The notes under the pieces were generated by a model, which worked only from the letters and a program-made list of their open reading frames with translations, made no database searches and was not told the origin of the DNA. From JBBSBL01 sp046330255 (lineage in GTDB: Bacteria; Actinomycetota; Thermoleophilia; Solirubrobacterales; Solirubrobacteraceae), in the NCBI GenBank assembly GCA_046330255.1, contig JAXLTC010000002.1, positions 62,001 to 126,000 on the forward strand: a DNA stretch of 64,000 nt, read 5' to 3'. The translations under genes were made by a program, and so were the position numbers. This document shows positions 24,282-32,362 of the stretch, in pieces. Within the stretch, counting starts at the first letter, position 1. Every line of letters starts with the position of its first letter.

Positions 24282-24773
24282 TCAGGAGGAGTCCTCGCCG
24301 GCGCGCACCGCAGCGCCGACGACCGGCAGACGCTCCGCGAGATGCAGCAGCGCGGCAGATCCGGAGGCGCTCTTCCGGCCGCCGGAGGAGGGGCCGCCAG
24401 TGTGCGTCCCGCCCCGACCTCCCTCCGAGCCGGAGCCCGAGGACCCCGACGAACCGGACGAGCCCGAGCCCGACGAGCCGGACGACCCCGCGCCCGATGA
24501 GCCCGGGGACCCCGACGACCCCGAGCCGGACGAGCCCGATGAGCCCGAGCCGGACGAGCCGGACGACCCCGAGGAGCCCTGCGACCCGCCCTGCGAGCGG
24601 GTGGAGGGCTTCTGCTCGGACTTGGGCTTCTGCTTGCTCCCGTGCTCGTTCGCGAACGGGTCGACGTACTGCTGGTCGCCCGCGTTCTGAGCGAGCGCCG
24701 CCGCCGTCGGGCCGGCGGCGAGCACGGCTCCGACCAGCGCGGCGGCGAGCAGGCGACGAGCGGGGCGGGACAT
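24282..24773 (-). CDS. secreted protein with Ser-Gly repeat domain
   Basis: 163 residues. A clear Sec signal peptide (RRLLAAALVGAVLAAGPTAA, likely cut after ALA near residue 28) is followed by a short QYVDPFANEH segment, a Lys/Gln-rich linker and a 50-60-residue run of Ser-Ser-Gly and Gly-Ser repeats (about 65-125). A C-terminal segment AALLHLAERLPVVGAAVRAG could be a weak membrane or helical anchor. No enzyme motif. It may be a flexible surface or wall-linked spacer, possibly a glycan acceptor; that is inference. ATG 24773 is preceded by CGGAG and a TACCGT box. It ends 8 bases from the convergent TPR gene. Confidence 0.7.
   Translation of the reverse strand: MSRPARRLLAAALVGAVLAAGPTAAALAQNAGDQQYVDPFANEHGSKQKPKSEQKPSTRSQGGSQGSSGSSGSSGSGSSGSSGSGSSGSPGSSGAGSSGSSGSGSSGSSGSSGSGSEGGRGGTHTGGPSSGGRKSASGSAALLHLAERLPVVGAAVRAGEDSS
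24418..24600. repeat. imperfect short repeats coding Ser-Gly
   Basis: Units such as GACGAGCCGGACGACCCC recur with small changes on the plus strand and read as Ser-Gly on the minus strand. Also open on the plus strand as Asp/Glu-Pro repeats, which I regard as a shadow. Confidence 0.8.
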
Positions 24774-24783
24774 CGCTCCGAAA

Positions 24784-24789
24784 ACGGTA
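24784..24789 (-). promoter_or_regulatory. -10 box TACCGT before the Ser-Gly protein gene
   Basis: Ten bases before ATG 24773. Part of a short divergent region shared with the second flippase gene. Confidence 0.3.
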
Positions 24790-24876
24790 GCGCAGGCTGA
24801 CCGCCGGGGCGGCGGTACCCGGACCGCGCGTGGTCGGGCTCGGTCCCTCTCCACCCGTACGCACACCGCGCTCCGG

Positions 24877-24882
24877 TAGCTT
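24877..24882 (+). promoter_or_regulatory. -10 box TAGCTT, leaderless-type
   Basis: Seven bases before GTG 24890. It supports this start over the more upstream GTG at 24830. Confidence 0.45.
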
Positions 24883-24889
24883 CCGCGCC

Positions 24890-26236
24890 GTGCCGGACCC
24901 CGCCGGGATCGCGGATCCGCCTCGCCACGCCGTGCCCGAGGCGCCACCGTCGCTCGCGCGCCGGCGGCCGTCGCTCGCGCAACTGAGGGAGTCCGAGACC
25001 GCGAAGGCCGTCGGGCTCGCCGGGGCGATGATGGCCTCCAATGTGGTCGCGCTCGCTACGACGGTCGCGTTCGGGCGCATCCTCGGGGTCGAGGGCTACG
25101 GGTCGCTCGCGGCGCTCGTGTCCACGTTCCTGATCCTCTCGGTGCCCGGGGCGGCGCTCCAGGTCGCGACCGCACGCGAAGGCGCGCTCGGCCGCCTCGG
25201 CGAGGGACGGGAGCTCGCTGCGACGATCGCGCGCTGGACGCGGACGATGGTCGTCGTGACGCTCGGGCTGAGCGTCGTCGCCGCGCTGCTGCGGGCACCG
25301 CTGGCCTCCGCGATCGGCGTCGACCAGGAATGGGCCGCCGCGGCGACGATCCCGACCGCGTGCCTGTGGATCCTGCTCTCGATCCAGCGGGGGACGCTCC
25401 AGTCGCAGCGCTCCTACGCCGCCGTCGGCATCAGCATGCCCTCCGAGCAGCTCGCGCGGCTGCTGCTCGGCGTCGTGCTCGCGGTGGCCGGGCTCGGGGT
25501 CACCGGCGCCTGGCTCGGGACCCCGCTGGCGATGGCGGCGCTGGCGGCGATCCTCGGCCTGCGCCTGCGCCGCCAGCTCGGGCAGGCCGATTCCGAGGCA
25601 CCCCCGCACCCGCTGCGCGCGCTCGTGGTCGCGGGCTGGACCGCGATCGCCGGGCTCGCGCTGATCGCGATTCTGCAGAACATCGACGTGATCATCGCCA
25701 AGCACGACCTCTCGAGCCGCGGCGCCGGCAGCTACGCCTCCGCGGCGGTGGCCGCGAAGGTCGTGATCTGGGTCGCGATCGGGGTCGGGTTCCACCTGTT
25801 GCCCGAGGCCGCGCGACGCCACGCCGCGGGGCGCGACGCGCGCGGCGTCCTGGGCCGCGCGCTGGCCGTCGTCCTTGCCGTCGGCGTTCCGTGCCTGCTC
25901 CTGTACGCGGCCGTGCCGCGGCTGGTGCTGAGGGTGGCTTTCGGACCCCAGTACGAGAGCGGGTCACAAGCGCTGCTCCTGCTCGCGATCGCGATGACGC
26001 TGCTCGCCTGCACCTACCTGGCCGTGCAACTCCTGCTGGCGCTCCACAACCGCTGGTTCCTGGCCGGCCTGGCGGCGGTGGCGCTGCTCGAGCCGGTCCT
26101 GCTCCTGACGCTCGGCCACGACGACAGCCTCGCGGCGTTCGCGTCGATCGTGCTCGGGCTGCAGGCGGTGGCCTGCGGCTTCACGCTGATCCTGGCCGTG
26201 CGCAGGGCCGGCCCGGTGCGCGGGAACGCGCCGTGA
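24890..26236 (+). CDS. polysaccharide flippase (copy 2)
   Basis: 448 residues, about 12-14 membrane helices after a 45-residue polar N-terminus. Segments AMMASNVVALATTVAFGRILGVEGYGSLAAL (about 65) and ALIAILQNIDVIIAKHDLS (about 265) are typical of the Wzx/RfbX-type transporters. It would flip a lipid-linked glycan. GTG 24890 is chosen because a TAGCTT box lies 7 bases upstream. It overlaps the following TPR-type gene (GTGA). Confidence 0.85.
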   Translation: MPDPAGIADPPRHAVPEAPPSLARRRPSLAQLRESETAKAVGLAGAMMASNVVALATTVAFGRILGVEGYGSLAALVSTFLILSVPGAALQVATAREGALGRLGEGRELAATIARWTRTMVVVTLGLSVVAALLRAPLASAIGVDQEWAAAATIPTACLWILLSIQRGTLQSQRSYAAVGISMPSEQLARLLLGVVLAVAGLGVTGAWLGTPLAMAALAAILGLRLRRQLGQADSEAPPHPLRALVVAGWTAIAGLALIAILQNIDVIIAKHDLSSRGAGSYASAAVAAKVVIWVAIGVGFHLLPEAARRHAAGRDARGVLGRALAVVLAVGVPCLLLYAAVPRLVLRVAFGPQYESGSQALLLLAIAMTLLACTYLAVQLLLALHNRWFLAGLAAVALLEPVLLLTLGHDDSLAAFASIVLGLQAVACGFTLILAVRRAGPVRGNAP

Positions 26237-26655
26237 CCGGCGCGCGCTACGACGCTCTCTCGCGCGTGACGCTGGCCGCCGCCGCCGCCGTCCTGCTCTG
26301 GATCCTGGTGGTCGACCTCCACGTCGCGCGGCTGGTGACGGCGGGCGCCGCGGTGCGCGAGTACGCGATCAAGCCGACCGGCCACCGGCTTGCCGAGCGG
26401 GCGAGCGACTTCCGCCGTGCCGCGCGAGACTCCCCGGACACCGAGCCGATTCTGCTGCTCGGGTCGCTCTACTACATCGCCGGGCGCCACGAGGACGCGA
26501 TCGCCCAGTACCTCGCGGTGCTGCGACGCGAGCCCGAGAACCTGGTCGCATGGCGCTCGTTGGGGCTTGCGGCGAAGGGCCTGCGCCCGGACCTGCGCCG
26601 GCTGGCGATCGAGCGCATGCGCGCGCTCAGCCCGATCGACCCGCCGATCCAGTAG
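26233..26655 (+). CDS. small membrane-anchored TPR protein (copy 2)
   Basis: 140 residues. One N-terminal helix (about 12-35) is followed by a TPR segment EPILLLGSLYYIAGRHEDAIAQYLAVLRREPENLVAWRSLGLAAKG (about 75-120). It resembles the product of 23837-24274 in size and layout. It is coupled to the flippase by a 4-base overlap, and its 3' end overlaps the convergent ligase gene by 29 bases. It probably scaffolds glycan-export proteins; no direct evidence. Confidence 0.75.
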   Translation: MTGARYDALSRVTLAAAAAVLLWILVVDLHVARLVTAGAAVREYAIKPTGHRLAERASDFRRAARDSPDTEPILLLGSLYYIAGRHEDAIAQYLAVLRREPENLVAWRSLGLAAKGLRPDLRRLAIERMRALSPIDPPIQ

Positions 26656-28105
26656 GCGCGGCCCGCAGGCCGAGCAGCGCCGCCGCGGCGAGCACCGCGA
26701 CGAGCGTGAGCGCCGGCATCTGCCAGTCCCAGTCGAGCCCCGCGTGCACCGCGTAGACGGCCAGCGCGGCGGCGAGCCCCTCGACGGCGCCGGGCGCCCG
26801 GCGGTGCGCCGCGCGGGCGGCGAGCGCGACGCCGGCGAATGCGGCGAGCAGGAGCGCGAGGCCGACCAGGCCGAGCTCCGCGGCCGTCTGCAGATACAGG
26901 GAGTGGGCATCGTCGACGGACTCCGAGATGTCGCGGTTGCGGAACCAGGCGACCCGGAAAGATCCCGCGCCTCCGCCCCACAGCGGGTGGTCCGCGAACT
27001 CGCGGGCGGCGACCCGCCAGTACGCATAGCGGTTGGTCCGGAAGGACCCCAGGCGGTCCGCGGTCGCGCCGAACCCTGGCGAGCGCGAGACCTTCGTGCT
27101 CTCGGTGGTCGCGGCCACCAGCGGCGCCGCGACCACGATGGCGGCGAGCGCCACCGCCAGCAGGGCGCGCCGCCTCGGGGTGGAGCGCGTCACGATCTCC
27201 GCCGGGTCGCGCTCCGCTCGCCGCGCGATCAGCCACGCGGCGAGCGCGGCGGTCGCGCACAGCACCACGAGCGCGGCGAGCATCAGCGCGCCCTCCTTCT
27301 CGCGCGCCGCCGGGGAGCCCTCGAGCGAGCTCACGCCGGGCAGCGGCACCGAGACCGCCACCGCCAGCCCTCCCGCCGCGAGCAGCGCCCCGGCCGCGCG
27401 CAGTTGGCGGCGGGTCGGGTCGAGCAGCAGCAGCAGCAGGATGCCGACCGCGAGCGCGGCGAGCGCGCCGCGGGACAGGGAGAGGTAGGCCCCGAGCGCG
27501 AGCGGGACGGCGGCCGCGCCCGCGGCCGCGGCCATCACGTGCCCCCTGCGTGCGTCGCCGGCGACGCGCACGCAGAGCACCATGCCGATCGCCGCCAGCG
27601 CGCCCATCGCGTTCCAGTAGGTGAGCGGCTGGTCGAGGCGGCCGCCGGCGGCGCGCGAGCGCTCGAAGCTCAACAGGCCGGGGAGCAGCCGCTCGGAGAT
27701 CCCGTAGACCACCACCAGCGCCGCGCCCGCGGCCAGCGCCGGCTCGACGGCTCGCAGCGTGGAGCGGTCGGCGAATGCCGCGACTCCGGCGAGCAGCGCG
27801 CCCGCGTAGAGCACCATGCGCTCCGCCTCCGCCACCGCCGGGGTGCTGAGCGGCGCCCACTGCTTGGACAGCGCGGTCCACGCGGCGAGCAGCAGCAGCG
27901 CGGCGACCGCCAGCCGCGCGACGGTGTCCCGGGGCAGCGGCGAGCGCACGGTCACGGCGACGATCGCGACCAGCGCCCACACCGCCAGCCCGGCCGTGAT
28001 TCGCGCCTCGTCGAAGAAACCGCCGGAGAAGAACGCGAGCACCGTGGGCCCGGCGAGCAGAAGCGCCGCCACCACGTGGCGGGCGCGAGCGCCGGGCGGG
28101 CTCAT
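26627..28105 (-). CDS. O-antigen ligase family membrane protein (copy 2)
   Basis: 492 residues, about 12 helices. It starts with a near-copy of the first ligase's opening (LLLAGPTVLAFFSGGFFD) and keeps RLDQPLTYWNAMGALAAIGM, YLSLSRGALAALA, the loop TNRYAYWRVAAREFADHPLWGGGAGSF, DDAHSLYLQTAAELGLVGL and LDWDWQMPALTL. So it is a true paralogue of 22281-23840, inverted. Probable role: glycan ligation or polymerisation outside the membrane. ATG 28105 overlaps the stop of the upstream DQLQY-family gene, and the 3' end overlaps the TPR gene. Confidence 0.87.
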   Translation of the reverse strand: MSPPGARARHVVAALLLAGPTVLAFFSGGFFDEARITAGLAVWALVAIVAVTVRSPLPRDTVARLAVAALLLLAAWTALSKQWAPLSTPAVAEAERMVLYAGALLAGVAAFADRSTLRAVEPALAAGAALVVVYGISERLLPGLLSFERSRAAGGRLDQPLTYWNAMGALAAIGMVLCVRVAGDARRGHVMAAAAGAAAVPLALGAYLSLSRGALAALAVGILLLLLLDPTRRQLRAAGALLAAGGLAVAVSVPLPGVSSLEGSPAAREKEGALMLAALVVLCATAALAAWLIARRAERDPAEIVTRSTPRRRALLAVALAAIVVAAPLVAATTESTKVSRSPGFGATADRLGSFRTNRYAYWRVAAREFADHPLWGGGAGSFRVAWFRNRDISESVDDAHSLYLQTAAELGLVGLALLLAAFAGVALAARAAHRRAPGAVEGLAAALAVYAVHAGLDWDWQMPALTLVAVLAAAALLGLRAAPTGSAGRSG

Positions 28106-29715
28106 GCGCCCGGACGCACCCGGTAGACGGTCGCGCAGCCGAAGCGCCGGGGCGGGTCGGTGAAGTCCCGCACCTGGCGCTCGATGTCCGCGCGCCCGTG
28201 GCAGTCGGAGAAGAGGAACCGCGCGCCCGAGCGCCGCACCAGCCCGCGCGCCTGCGCGGGGGTCATCGCGCCGGAGAAGAGCCGCTCGGTCAGCGCCCGG
28301 CGCTCGCCGAAGTCGGGCGACCACGAGCCCGCGCCGATCCACGTCTCGCGCCCGGTGTAGGCCGGGATGAACAGCCCCGAGTAGACGGGCGCGAGCACGC
28401 CGCCGGGCTCGCGGTCGGCGGCGAGGGCGCGCAGCGCGTCGCGCTCGCCGACCGTGAGGAAGTGCGGCTGGCGCCCGAGGCGGACCGCGTCCGCGAGCTG
28501 GTCGACCCGGTAGACGGTGCCGGGCACGACCGCGATTGCCACGATCGCCACGCAGGTCCCGGTCCGCAACGGGCGCGTGCCGCGATGCGCGCGCCACGCC
28601 GCGACCCCCAGCACCGCGAGCGGCAGTTGCATCCCCTGGAAGGCGTGGAACGGGAACGTGCCGAGCGGCGCGTAGAAGATCAGCAGGCCGGCCAGCGGCC
28701 ACAGGCGCAGCGCGATGGCCCCGAAGCCCGGCGCCGGGAGCCGGTAGGCGAACGCCGCCGGGACCGCGAGCGGCGCGAGCGCGGCGATCGTCACCCACAG
28801 CGGCCAGCGCGGCAGGTCGTTTGCCACCTGCGCCAGCTTCCAGGCGGGGTCGGCGCGCGAGAGCGCCAGGTAGTAGACCAGCGGCAGCGCGGTGGCGGCG
28901 AGCGGACCCAGCAGATCGCCGGCCGCGGCCCGCGCGGACCGCAGGCGCCGCAGCACCAGCACGAGCTCGGCGCCGGCCACGACGATCGCGAACGTGGCCC
29001 CCTGCCACGGCTGAAGCCAGGCGCACAGCAGGCCGCCGGCGGCCGCCCAGGCGAGCATGCGGCGCGAGGCGCCGGCGCGGCCGCGCTCGTAGGCGAGCAG
29101 GGCGAGCGGCAGCAGCCCGACCGAGATCGCGGTGAAGAGATAGCCCCAGAGGTAGGACCCGCTCCACAGCTCGCCGGTCGAGAAGTCGATGCGGAACTTC
29201 GTCAGCTCGCCGCCGACGGTCGGCCACCCGATCGCCGCGGCCAGCGGCGAGCAGAAGAACAGGCCCACCACGAGCGCGAGCCGGCGGTCGTCCTGCCGCG
29301 CCAGGCGCGCGCGCACCAGCGCCAGGGCGCCCGCGAACATGGCGACGATCGCGACCGGCTTCCAGGCGAGGTAGGCCGCCGCGACCCCGAGCCCGGCCCG
29401 GTGCAGCAGCCCGGAGATGACGATGCCCGGGTGCACGAACGTGTGGCGCAGCGGGGCGATGTCGTAGAGGTTCGCCGCAGCCACGTGAGTCGCGGCCTGG
29501 CGCAGCCAGTTGAGGTACTGCAACTGGTCCACGACGAGGTAGCCGTCGGAGCCCGTCACCACGCCGCCGCGTGTCCAGACGCGCACCAGCATGCCGGCCA
29601 GCGGCCCGAGCGCCAGCGCCGCGAGCGCGGCCAGGCAGCCCCACTCGAAGCCGTCCAGGCGCAGCGCGCCGAAGCGCCGGGCACCGGCGCCGACCGCCGG
29701 GGCGCCGGCGCTCAC
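28102..29715 (-). CDS. multi-pass membrane protein, 'DQLQY' family (copy 1)
   Basis: 537 residues with about 10-12 membrane helices and no named family that I recognise. Landmarks shared with two other proteins here: VDQLQYLNWLRQAATH (about 60-75), FVHPGIVISGLLHRAG, WKPVAI, FSTGELWSGSYLWGYLFTA, WLQPWQGAT, FPFHAFQGMQLPLAVLGV, and a C-terminal soluble part GGVLAPVYSGLFIPAYTGRETW then ARFLFSDC and FGCATVYRV. The layout (acidic motif in the first outside loop, many helices, C-terminal outside domain) resembles GT-C glycosyltransferases. GTG 29715 overlaps the preceding GT2 stop; its stop overlaps the ligase start. Confidence 0.75.
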   Translation of the reverse strand: MSAGAPAVGAGARRFGALRLDGFEWGCLAALAALALGPLAGMLVRVWTRGGVVTGSDGYLVVDQLQYLNWLRQAATHVAAANLYDIAPLRHTFVHPGIVISGLLHRAGLGVAAAYLAWKPVAIVAMFAGALALVRARLARQDDRRLALVVGLFFCSPLAAAIGWPTVGGELTKFRIDFSTGELWSGSYLWGYLFTAISVGLLPLALLAYERGRAGASRRMLAWAAAGGLLCAWLQPWQGATFAIVVAGAELVLVLRRLRSARAAAGDLLGPLAATALPLVYYLALSRADPAWKLAQVANDLPRWPLWVTIAALAPLAVPAAFAYRLPAPGFGAIALRLWPLAGLLIFYAPLGTFPFHAFQGMQLPLAVLGVAAWRAHRGTRPLRTGTCVAIVAIAVVPGTVYRVDQLADAVRLGRQPHFLTVGERDALRALAADREPGGVLAPVYSGLFIPAYTGRETWIGAGSWSPDFGERRALTERLFSGAMTPAQARGLVRRSGARFLFSDCHGRADIERQVRDFTDPPRRFGCATVYRVRPGA

Positions 29716-30488
29716 GGCCGCGGCTCGGCGTGCCCGAGCTTCACGCCCTGCGACCCTCCCGCGCGCCCGCGCCGCGCCTCGCGCCGGACGTGGCGCCGGG
29801 CCGCCAGCAACTCGCGCGTGACGGGAACGAGGACCCGGGCCATCGACAGCCGCGAGGACGGCCGGTTGACCCAGACGATCCCCGCCTCTCGGACCCGGAA
29901 TCCGAGCGCGCGAGCCAGCGCAAGGACCTCGGCGTCGTAGGTCCAGCCCTCCAGGCGGCTGCGCCCGAACGCCTCCCGGGCGGCCTCGCCCCGGAACAGC
30001 TTGAAGCCGCAGAACAGGTCGGTCGTGGGCTCCGAGAGCAGCGCGCGGCACAGCAGCACGAACCCGCGGCCCGCGATGCGCCTGCGCAGCGGCTGGCGGC
30101 GTCCGACCTGCGCGCCGGGCGCGAGCCGCGAGCCGGCGACCACGTCGGCGTCCTCGATCGCCTCGAGCATCGTCCCGAGCGAGGCGAGCGACGGCGCGCA
30201 ATCCGCGTCGCAGTGCAGGCGCAACTCGCCGCGCGCCTCGAGCATCCCACGGCGGACCGAGTGGCCCTTGCCGCGGTTGACGTCGTTGCGCAGCGCGCGC
30301 ACCCGATCGCCGTCCAGCAGCGGCGCCAGGGCGTCGAGCGTCCCGTCATCGGAGGCGTTGTCGACCACCAGGATCTCGTAGGGCCGCCCCAGCGCCTCGA
30401 CCGCCGCGCGCACCGCCCGCACGGTCGCGGGGAGCGCCTCGCGCTCGTTGTAGGCGGGGATGACCACGCTCATCCAGGGGTCGGCCAC
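29712..30488 (-). CDS. family 2 glycosyltransferase, dolichyl-phosphate-mannose-synthase-like
   Basis: 258 residues, GT-A fold. MSVVIPAYNEREALPATV, EILVVDNASDDGT (about 40), NRGKGHSVRRGMLEARGEL (about 75), and HCDADCAPSL (DxD) are typical of DPM1-like enzymes making polyprenyl-phosphate sugars. TDLFCGFKLFRGEAAREAF matches the acceptor side. There are no membrane helices. It would supply a lipid-linked donor for a GT-C enzyme, and it is coupled (GTGA) to the DQLQY protein, which fits. GTG 30488 has a TAGGGT box 6 bases upstream; ATG 30473 is an alternative. Confidence 0.88.
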   Translation of the reverse strand: MADPWMSVVIPAYNEREALPATVRAVRAAVEALGRPYEILVVDNASDDGTLDALAPLLDGDRVRALRNDVNRGKGHSVRRGMLEARGELRLHCDADCAPSLASLGTMLEAIEDADVVAGSRLAPGAQVGRRQPLRRRIAGRGFVLLCRALLSEPTTDLFCGFKLFRGEAAREAFGRSRLEGWTYDAEVLALARALGFRVREAGIVWVNRPSSRLSMARVLVPVTRELLAARRHVRREARRGRAGGSQGVKLGHAEPRP

Positions 30489-30494
30489 CGCGCC

Positions 30495-30500
30495 ACCCTA
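30495..30500 (-). promoter_or_regulatory. -10 box TAGGGT, leaderless-type
   Basis: Six bases before GTG 30488. It would drive the GT2-DQLQY-ligase operon. Confidence 0.4.
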
Positions 30501-30595
30501 GATGCTCGAACCGGCGGCCGCGCAGGCGCTGACCGGCCGCCGCAGCCGCCGGCAGCCCATACCTTCCGCCCACCCCGGCCCCCGGCGCGACCCGC

Positions 30596-30601
30596 TAAGG
30601 T
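30596..30601 (+). promoter_or_regulatory. -10 box TAAGGT before the epimerase gene
   Basis: Lies 46 bases before ATG 30648, giving a short leader with a weak ribosome site. Divergent from the GT2 promoter in a 159-base gap. Confidence 0.35.
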
Positions 30602-30647
30602 GCGACCGCCCGGGGTCCGTGAGGCCCGGCTCTCGCAGCGGGAATCC

Positions 30648-31589
30648 ATGGCCAAGATCCTCGTCACCGGCTCGCAGGGCACGCTCGGCAGGCCACTCGT
30701 CCGCGAGCTGCGGCGCCGCGGGCACGAGGTCTGGGGCTGCGACCTCCAGCACCACGCCGACGAGCAGGTCCTTCGCGCCGACGTCCGCGAGTACCGCCAG
30801 CTGGAGCAGCTCCTCGATCGCACCGGCCCGGTGGACTACGTCTACCACCTCGCCGCCGAGTTCGGCCGCATCAACGGCGAGGAGTTCTACGAGACGCTGT
30901 GGACGACCAACGTCGTCGGGACGCGGCACGTGCTCGAGCTCCAGCGCCGCCACGGGTTCAAGCTGATCTTCGCCTCGAGCTCCGAGATCTACGGCGACCG
31001 CCACGAGGACGTCCTGCACGAGGACATCCCGCTCCAGCAGTCGATCATCCAGCACAACGACTACGCGACCACGAAGTGGGTCAACGAGATCCAGATCATG
31101 AACTTCGAGAAGCGCCACGACTCGCCGATCGTGCGCCTGCGCTTCTTCAACGCCTACGGCCCGGGTGAGCGCTACCACTCCTACCGCAGCGTGATCTGCC
31201 TGTTCGCCTACCGCGCGATGATGGGCCTGCCGTACACGGTCTACAAGGGCTACAAGCGCGTGTTCATGTACATCGACGACTTCATCCCGACGCTCGCGAA
31301 CGTCTGCGAGCGCTTCGTGCCGGGCGAGGTCTACAACATCGGCGGCACCGAGTTCGCGAGCGTGGAGACCGCCAGCAACCTCATCCTCCAGAGCCTCGGC
31401 CTCGACGACTCCCGAGTCGAATACCTGCCGGAGGACGCGCACAACGTCCAGAACAAGCGGCCCGACATCAGCAGGGCCGCCGAGGCGTTCGGCCATGCGC
31501 CGCGCGTGACGCTGGAGGAGGGGATCCCGCTCACGGTGGACTGGATGCGGCAGATCTACCTTCCTGCGGGCGTCCCCGCCGGCGCGTGA
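30648..31589 (+). CDS. NAD-dependent epimerase/dehydratase (nucleotide-sugar)
   Basis: 313 residues, extended SDR. Cofactor motif VTGSQGTLGRPL (about 6-17), WTTNVVGT, SSSEIYGD (Ser, about 118-125), and YATTK (Tyr about 147, Lys about 151). NAYGPGERYHSYRS, YIDDFI and VYNIGGTEF are sugar-binding segments. It resembles UDP-glucuronate decarboxylase/UDP-glucose 4-epimerase relatives but the exact reaction is not readable. It overlaps the following GT2 gene by GTGA, so the two probably make and use one sugar. Confidence 0.85.
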   Translation: MAKILVTGSQGTLGRPLVRELRRRGHEVWGCDLQHHADEQVLRADVREYRQLEQLLDRTGPVDYVYHLAAEFGRINGEEFYETLWTTNVVGTRHVLELQRRHGFKLIFASSSEIYGDRHEDVLHEDIPLQQSIIQHNDYATTKWVNEIQIMNFEKRHDSPIVRLRFFNAYGPGERYHSYRSVICLFAYRAMMGLPYTVYKGYKRVFMYIDDFIPTLANVCERFVPGEVYNIGGTEFASVETASNLILQSLGLDDSRVEYLPEDAHNVQNKRPDISRAAEAFGHAPRVTLEEGIPLTVDWMRQIYLPAGVPAGA

Positions 31590-32362
31590 CGCAGCCCGCG
31601 CCGAGCGAGTCCGGCGCTCCCGCCGGCCCGGCGCCCGACGTGAGCGTGCTGATCCCCTGTCTGAACGAGGAGCAGAACGTGCCCTCGGTGGTCGACAAGC
31701 TCGTCCGCCTGCTGGGCGAGACCGGCGTGCACTCGGAGATCCTGATCGTCGACGACTGCTCCGACGACTACACGTTCCGCGAGGCGATGCTGCTGTCCAG
31801 CCGCTACGAGAACGTGCGTGCGCTGCACAAGGGCCTGCCGCGCGGCATCGGCCACGCGATCCGCTTCGGCATCGAGCACGCGCGCGGGCGGGTGGGCGTC
31901 GTGGTGATGGGCGACGGCGTCGACCCGATCGCCGCGATCCCCGACTTCCGCGACGAGATCCTGGAGCGCGGCAGCCACCTGGTGCTGCTCACGCGCTACG
32001 CCGAGCCCGGCGACGCCGCGTCCATCCCCTGGTCCTACCGCTTCTACCAGTCGATCTACCGCTCGCTGTGCCGCATGGCCGTGGGGCTGACGTTCCGCGA
32101 CCCGACCTATGCCTACCGCGGCTTCGACATCAGCTACGTGCGCGGGCTCGGCCTGCGCTCCGGCGGCTTCGAGATCTCCCCGGAGATCACGCTCAAGACG
32201 TTCCTGCGCGGCGGCCGGATCACCGAGCTGCGCGGCCAGCAGGGCCGCCGCGTCAGCGGCGAGTCCAAGTTCGTCTTCTCCCGCCAGGCGGTGGGGTACG
32301 CGAGGGTCTTGATCGGCGCCACGCTGGCTGCCCGGAGACCGCATGGGCGCCACAGCTGGTGA
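31586..32362 (+). CDS. family 2 glycosyltransferase, polyprenyl-phosphate sugar synthase-like
   Basis: 258 residues, GT-A fold. DVSVLIPCLNEEQNVPSVV, EILIVDDCSDDYT (about 55), VVVMGDGVDPIAAIPD (about 108) in place of the usual DADxQ, DPTYAYRGFDISYV (about 175), and SKFVFSRQAVGYARVL near the end. No membrane helices. It probably produces a lipid-phosphate-linked sugar for the adjacent GT-C type enzyme, whose gene overlaps it by 20 bases. The start overlaps the epimerase stop. Confidence 0.87.
   Translation: MTQPAPSESGAPAGPAPDVSVLIPCLNEEQNVPSVVDKLVRLLGETGVHSEILIVDDCSDDYTFREAMLLSSRYENVRALHKGLPRGIGHAIRFGIEHARGRVGVVVMGDGVDPIAAIPDFRDEILERGSHLVLLTRYAEPGDAASIPWSYRFYQSIYRSLCRMAVGLTFRDPTYAYRGFDISYVRGLGLRSGGFEISPEITLKTFLRGGRITELRGQQGRRVSGESKFVFSRQAVGYARVLIGATLAARRPHGRHSW

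Noticed and set aside
24418..24600. Possible CRISPR array because of short repeats
   Set aside because: Units are coding, very short and contiguous with no unique spacers.
24400..24690. Plus-strand frame of Asp/Glu-Pro repeats
   Set aside because: The opposite strand has a signal peptide, a start with promoter box and Ser-Gly repeats, so I take the plus frame as a shadow.
26390..29940. Two plus-strand frames of about 580 codons opposite the ligase and DQLQY genes
   Set aside because: Composition (Arg, Gln, His, Gly) is typical of antisense frames, and the minus frames give well-formed membrane proteins.
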